From an uncultured Cohaesibacter sp. (GTDB lineage Bacteria; Pseudomonadota; Alphaproteobacteria; Rhizobiales; Cohaesibacteraceae), in assembly GCF_963667045.1 (NCBI RefSeq), contig NZ_OY762934.1, positions 806,001 through 870,000 on the forward strand: a DNA stretch of 64,000 nt, written 5' to 3'. Shown piece by piece: positions 61,782 through 64,000 of this stretch. The notes beneath the pieces were generated by a model. It saw only the letters and a list, made by a program, of their open reading frames with translations, did not search any database and was not told the DNA's origin. Both the position numbers and the translations under genes were made by a program. The stretch's first letter is position 1, and each line of letters begins with the position of its first letter.

Positions 61782-62086
61782 ACCCACTCTCTTCCTATCC
61801 CCTTTGTTCTATTCCTGATTGGCCTTACGTTTCTCATGCCAGCAAAATGGAGGCTTTCATGCTCAATGCCGACCTGAAAAAGCAAACCTTTGTCACGGCT
61901 GACCACTTTATTAATGCCGCTTTGTTCATTAAACTATGATAATACGCACGATGACTTAGGTCATTGTATTTAAGCCCAAAGACGTATCCAATAAGCCTGC
62001 CATGACTCTCCCGGCTTTTGTCTGGCGAGTATGATCGTTCCCGACACGAGACTGCAACTCTCGCGAAATCACAAAAAGGTCAACTC
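61782..62086. other. AT-rich region upstream of the BASS transporter gene
   Basis: This 305-base gap includes a 14-base palindrome ATGACTTAGGTCAT at 61951-61964, about 120 bases before the transporter start. It may be an operator. No gene is seen; an in-frame TTG at 62018 lacks a ribosome-binding site. Confidence 0.45.
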
Positions 62087-62980
62087 GTGAATACACCTCT
62101 TATTCCCATCGGCCTCGCCCTCATCATGATGACGGTCGGACTATCGGTCCGGTTGTCCGACTTCAAAGCCCTGCCCCATCAGCTCAATGCTGTTGCAGCT
62201 GGCCTTCTTGCTCAGCTGGTTTTCCTGCCGGTCATCGCCCTTGTCGTGGCGCTGGTTACCGGCCTTGATACGGTCTATGCCATCGGCCTGATCATTCTGG
62301 CGTCTGCGCCGGGCGGCATTTCTTCCAATCTGCTGACGGTTCTGGCCCGCGGCAAGACGGCGCTTTCCATTTCGCTGACCATCCTGACCAACCTCGTCGC
62401 CTTCATTACCATTCCCACGGTCCTCTCCATCGCCTTCCTCATTTTCCGTGGATCAGGCCTTGAAGGACCGAGCACCGAAGCGCTGCATTCCCTGCCATTT
62501 GGCGAAACCGCCATCAAGGTTCTGGCGATTTCCGCGCTGCCACTGGCCATCGGCATGCTGATCTGCCGGTTCCTGCCCAATTTTGCGAACCGCATCGAAA
62601 AGCCGGCCAAATTCATCGCGTCAGCCATCTTTGCCGCCATTGTGGTCAACTCCTTCTACAGCGAATGGAGCAGCATCATGTCGCATTGGGCCTCCGTCGG
62701 ACCTGCTGTCATCCTGCTGAACGTCCTCGCCATCGGCTCGGCCATGCTGTTCAGCCGCCTGTTCCGTCTCAGCGCCAAGCAGGCCGTCACCATTGCCATC
62801 GAATGCGGTTTGCAGAATGTGGCACTGGCGTTGGTGATTGCCCAGTTTCTGGGGAATGGCCGCTTCATGGTGCCATCCTCCATCTATGCGCTGGTGATGA
62901 ACGTCTCTGTTCTGATCCTCATCGCAGTTGGCAACAAGCTGTCGGAAGAAAAGAGCGAAGTGCGTCTGAAACAGAAATAG
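62087..62980 (+). CDS. bile acid:sodium symporter (BASS) family transporter
   Basis: This 297-residue transporter has about nine helices and the family patterns MTVGLSVRLSDFKALPHQLN, LASAPGGISSNLLTVLARGK, LSISLTILTNLVAF and ECGLQNVALALVIAQFLGNG. Members carry organic anions with sodium; substrates here are unknown. I placed the start at the GTG 62087, which has AAAAGGT upstream, rather than the TTG at 62018. The C-terminus ends in a charged tail (NKLSEEKSEVRLKQK). Confidence 0.88.
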   Translation: MNTPLIPIGLALIMMTVGLSVRLSDFKALPHQLNAVAAGLLAQLVFLPVIALVVALVTGLDTVYAIGLIILASAPGGISSNLLTVLARGKTALSISLTILTNLVAFITIPTVLSIAFLIFRGSGLEGPSTEALHSLPFGETAIKVLAISALPLAIGMLICRFLPNFANRIEKPAKFIASAIFAAIVVNSFYSEWSSIMSHWASVGPAVILLNVLAIGSAMLFSRLFRLSAKQAVTIAIECGLQNVALALVIAQFLGNGRFMVPSSIYALVMNVSVLILIAVGNKLSEEKSEVRLKQK

Positions 62981-63111
62981 CACGCTCAGTGCGCAGGCGG
63001 ACATGATGGCTCTCGCTGCGCAAACCGGCACCACCAATCAGGCGAGACGGCTTTTCGTTTAACCACGTGATCGGCTGTCTCGCCTTTTTGTTAGTTCGTT
63101 CCCTGACCCAG

Positions 63112-63720
63112 TCAGAAGGTCGGCGGAGAACAGGCACTGATGCAAATGCAGGTTTCGGCCCCGGTGTTGCGAAAACGGTGTGGCTGGGTGCTCTCGAAAT
63201 ACCAGGCATCGCCGGGCCGCAGGATCTGACGTTCGTCCCCCACGGTTACCTCAAGGCTGCCAGAAATGACGATGCCGCATTCCTCGCCCCTGTGACTGAG
63301 CGCAACGCGCCCGGTATCAGCGCCGGGCATCAGTTTCTCATGCAGCATCTGGATGGCCTTGTCGGGCCTGTCTGCCCCAACAAGGCGGAAGGACAGCTTG
63401 CCCTTGCCTATCTCCTTGAGATCTGTTGCCCGATAGAAATAACGCCCCTCGGCAGCCAGCTCGAAGGAGAAGAAGCGCGCCAGATCCATGTCCAGACCAT
63501 CCAAGATGCGCTTCAAAGCTCCGACAGACGGATTGGACTGGCCGCTCTCGATCTGTGATATGGTGGCGTTGGCAACGCCGGTCTTTTTGGCCAGTGCCCT
63601 TTGGGACAGGCCAACGCCCATGCGCACCTGACGCAATCGCTCGCCGATATCCGCCCCGATATCGCGATCAACCTCAGCCGCATGCAGCAAATCCGTGTGC
63701 GGCAATATCGTGTCTGCCAT
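63112..63720 (-). CDS. XRE-family regulator with cupin domain
   Basis: This 202-residue regulator has an N-terminal helix-turn-helix (LRQVRMGVGLSQRALAKKTG, VANATISQIESGQSNPSVGA) and a C-terminal cupin (about 100-200; GEECGIVISGSLEVTVGDER, ILRPGDAWYFESTQPHRFRN). It belongs to the PuuR-type group that often controls polyamine or amino-acid catabolism. The ATG at 63720 has GAGGAGGCC upstream. It diverges from the aminotransferase gene, a likely target. Confidence 0.9.
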   Translation of the reverse strand: MADTILPHTDLLHAAEVDRDIGADIGERLRQVRMGVGLSQRALAKKTGVANATISQIESGQSNPSVGALKRILDGLDMDLARFFSFELAAEGRYFYRATDLKEIGKGKLSFRLVGADRPDKAIQMLHEKLMPGADTGRVALSHRGEECGIVISGSLEVTVGDERQILRPGDAWYFESTQPHRFRNTGAETCICISACSPPTF

Positions 63721-63894
63721 GCTATCCGAAGGCCTCCTCATTCGCAAACTGTTCACCCGTTCAATATATCAAACACTTTACTATCGGCCTACGTATTTTC
63801 AATAGGTTACAAGGACGAAAATAAAGGCTTGTTCATTTTGGGCAAGCACCGCACACTCGCGCGATAAAAATAATCGCTTTCCCAAGAGGTCTTT

Positions 63895-64000
63895 ATGAAC
63901 AACCAAAGCAAAATGCCTAACGATCTGTCCAGTTTCTGGATGCCATTCACCCACAACCGTGGCTTCAAGCAGGATCCGCGCATGGTGGTCTCTGCGGACG
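63895..64000 (+). CDS. omega-amino acid:pyruvate aminotransferase (5' end only)
   Basis: Only 35 codons are visible. They read MNNQSKMPNDLSSFWMPFTH then NRGFKQDPRMVVSADG, which matches the N-terminus of class III beta-alanine:pyruvate aminotransferases. AGAGGTCTTT precedes the ATG. The divergent XRE-cupin gene fits control of such a catabolic gene. The 3' part is outside the window. Confidence 0.75.
   Translation, partial: MNNQSKMPNDLSSFWMPFTHNRGFKQDPRMVVSAD

Overview
This window looks like chromosome of a diazotrophic alphaproteobacterium, most likely a marine Hyphomicrobiales lineage; the exact genus is not determinable by eye. The pointers are the gene order nifHDK-nifT, the nifB-ferredoxin-flavodiiron block, an Rnf complex driven from the nif locus (Rhodobacter-like), and a rhizobial-style phnF/phnGHIJKL layout.

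Region 1 (1-25045) is a compact nitrogen-fixation island. On the minus strand nifH, nifD, nifK, nifT, a ferredoxin, nafY, a small DUF6129-like gene and an unknown 325-residue gene form one run. It is followed by nifE, nifN and nifX, which have their own promoter. Divergent from nifH are a SIR2-like gene and a bacteriohemerythrin. A second minus-strand operon carries nifB, a 4Fe-4S ferredoxin, a flavodiiron protein, two 2Fe-2S ferredoxins and nifQ. A third carries nifL-like and nifA, and opposite it runs rnfABCDGEH. Six -24/-12 (sigma54) promoters and five NifA boxes of the form TGTCG-N6-CGACA (one degenerate) can be read by eye, so NifA appears to control every operon of the island, including its own. 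The regulators are unusual: the NifL-like protein keeps only the GHKL half and has no PAS sensor, and NifA lacks linker cysteines.

Region 2 (25046-43600) is general chromosome: a PhnM-like amidohydrolase, a phosphoglycolate phosphatase, a beta-CASP RNase, a LOG-family protein, a three-gene phage-tail-like cassette, hemH, a GNAT enzyme, rlmE, a Ppx/GppA enzyme with a very long arginine-rich N-terminus, a tRNA-Gln(CTG), a DUF2332 protein, the remains of a peptide ABC transporter and a small membrane protein.

Region 3 (41087-55416) is a complete C-P lyase locus for phosphonate use. It holds phnG-H-I-J-K-L, a hexapeptide acetyltransferase, phnC-D-E1-E2, a DUF1045 2H phosphoesterase, phnM and phnN on the minus strand, with the GntR repressor gene phnF divergent. 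A palindrome between phnG and phnF is a good operator candidate. PhnE2 has a large periplasmic insertion.

Region 4 (55417-64000) holds a PEBP-like protein, small hypotheticals, a convergent LuxR-type response regulator/hybrid kinase pair, a MenA-like prenyltransferase, a copper chaperone, a BASS transporter, an XRE-cupin regulator and the start of an omega-amino-acid:pyruvate aminotransferase.

No rRNA, CRISPR array, insertion sequence or integrase was seen. All positions were read by eye and no database search was possible.
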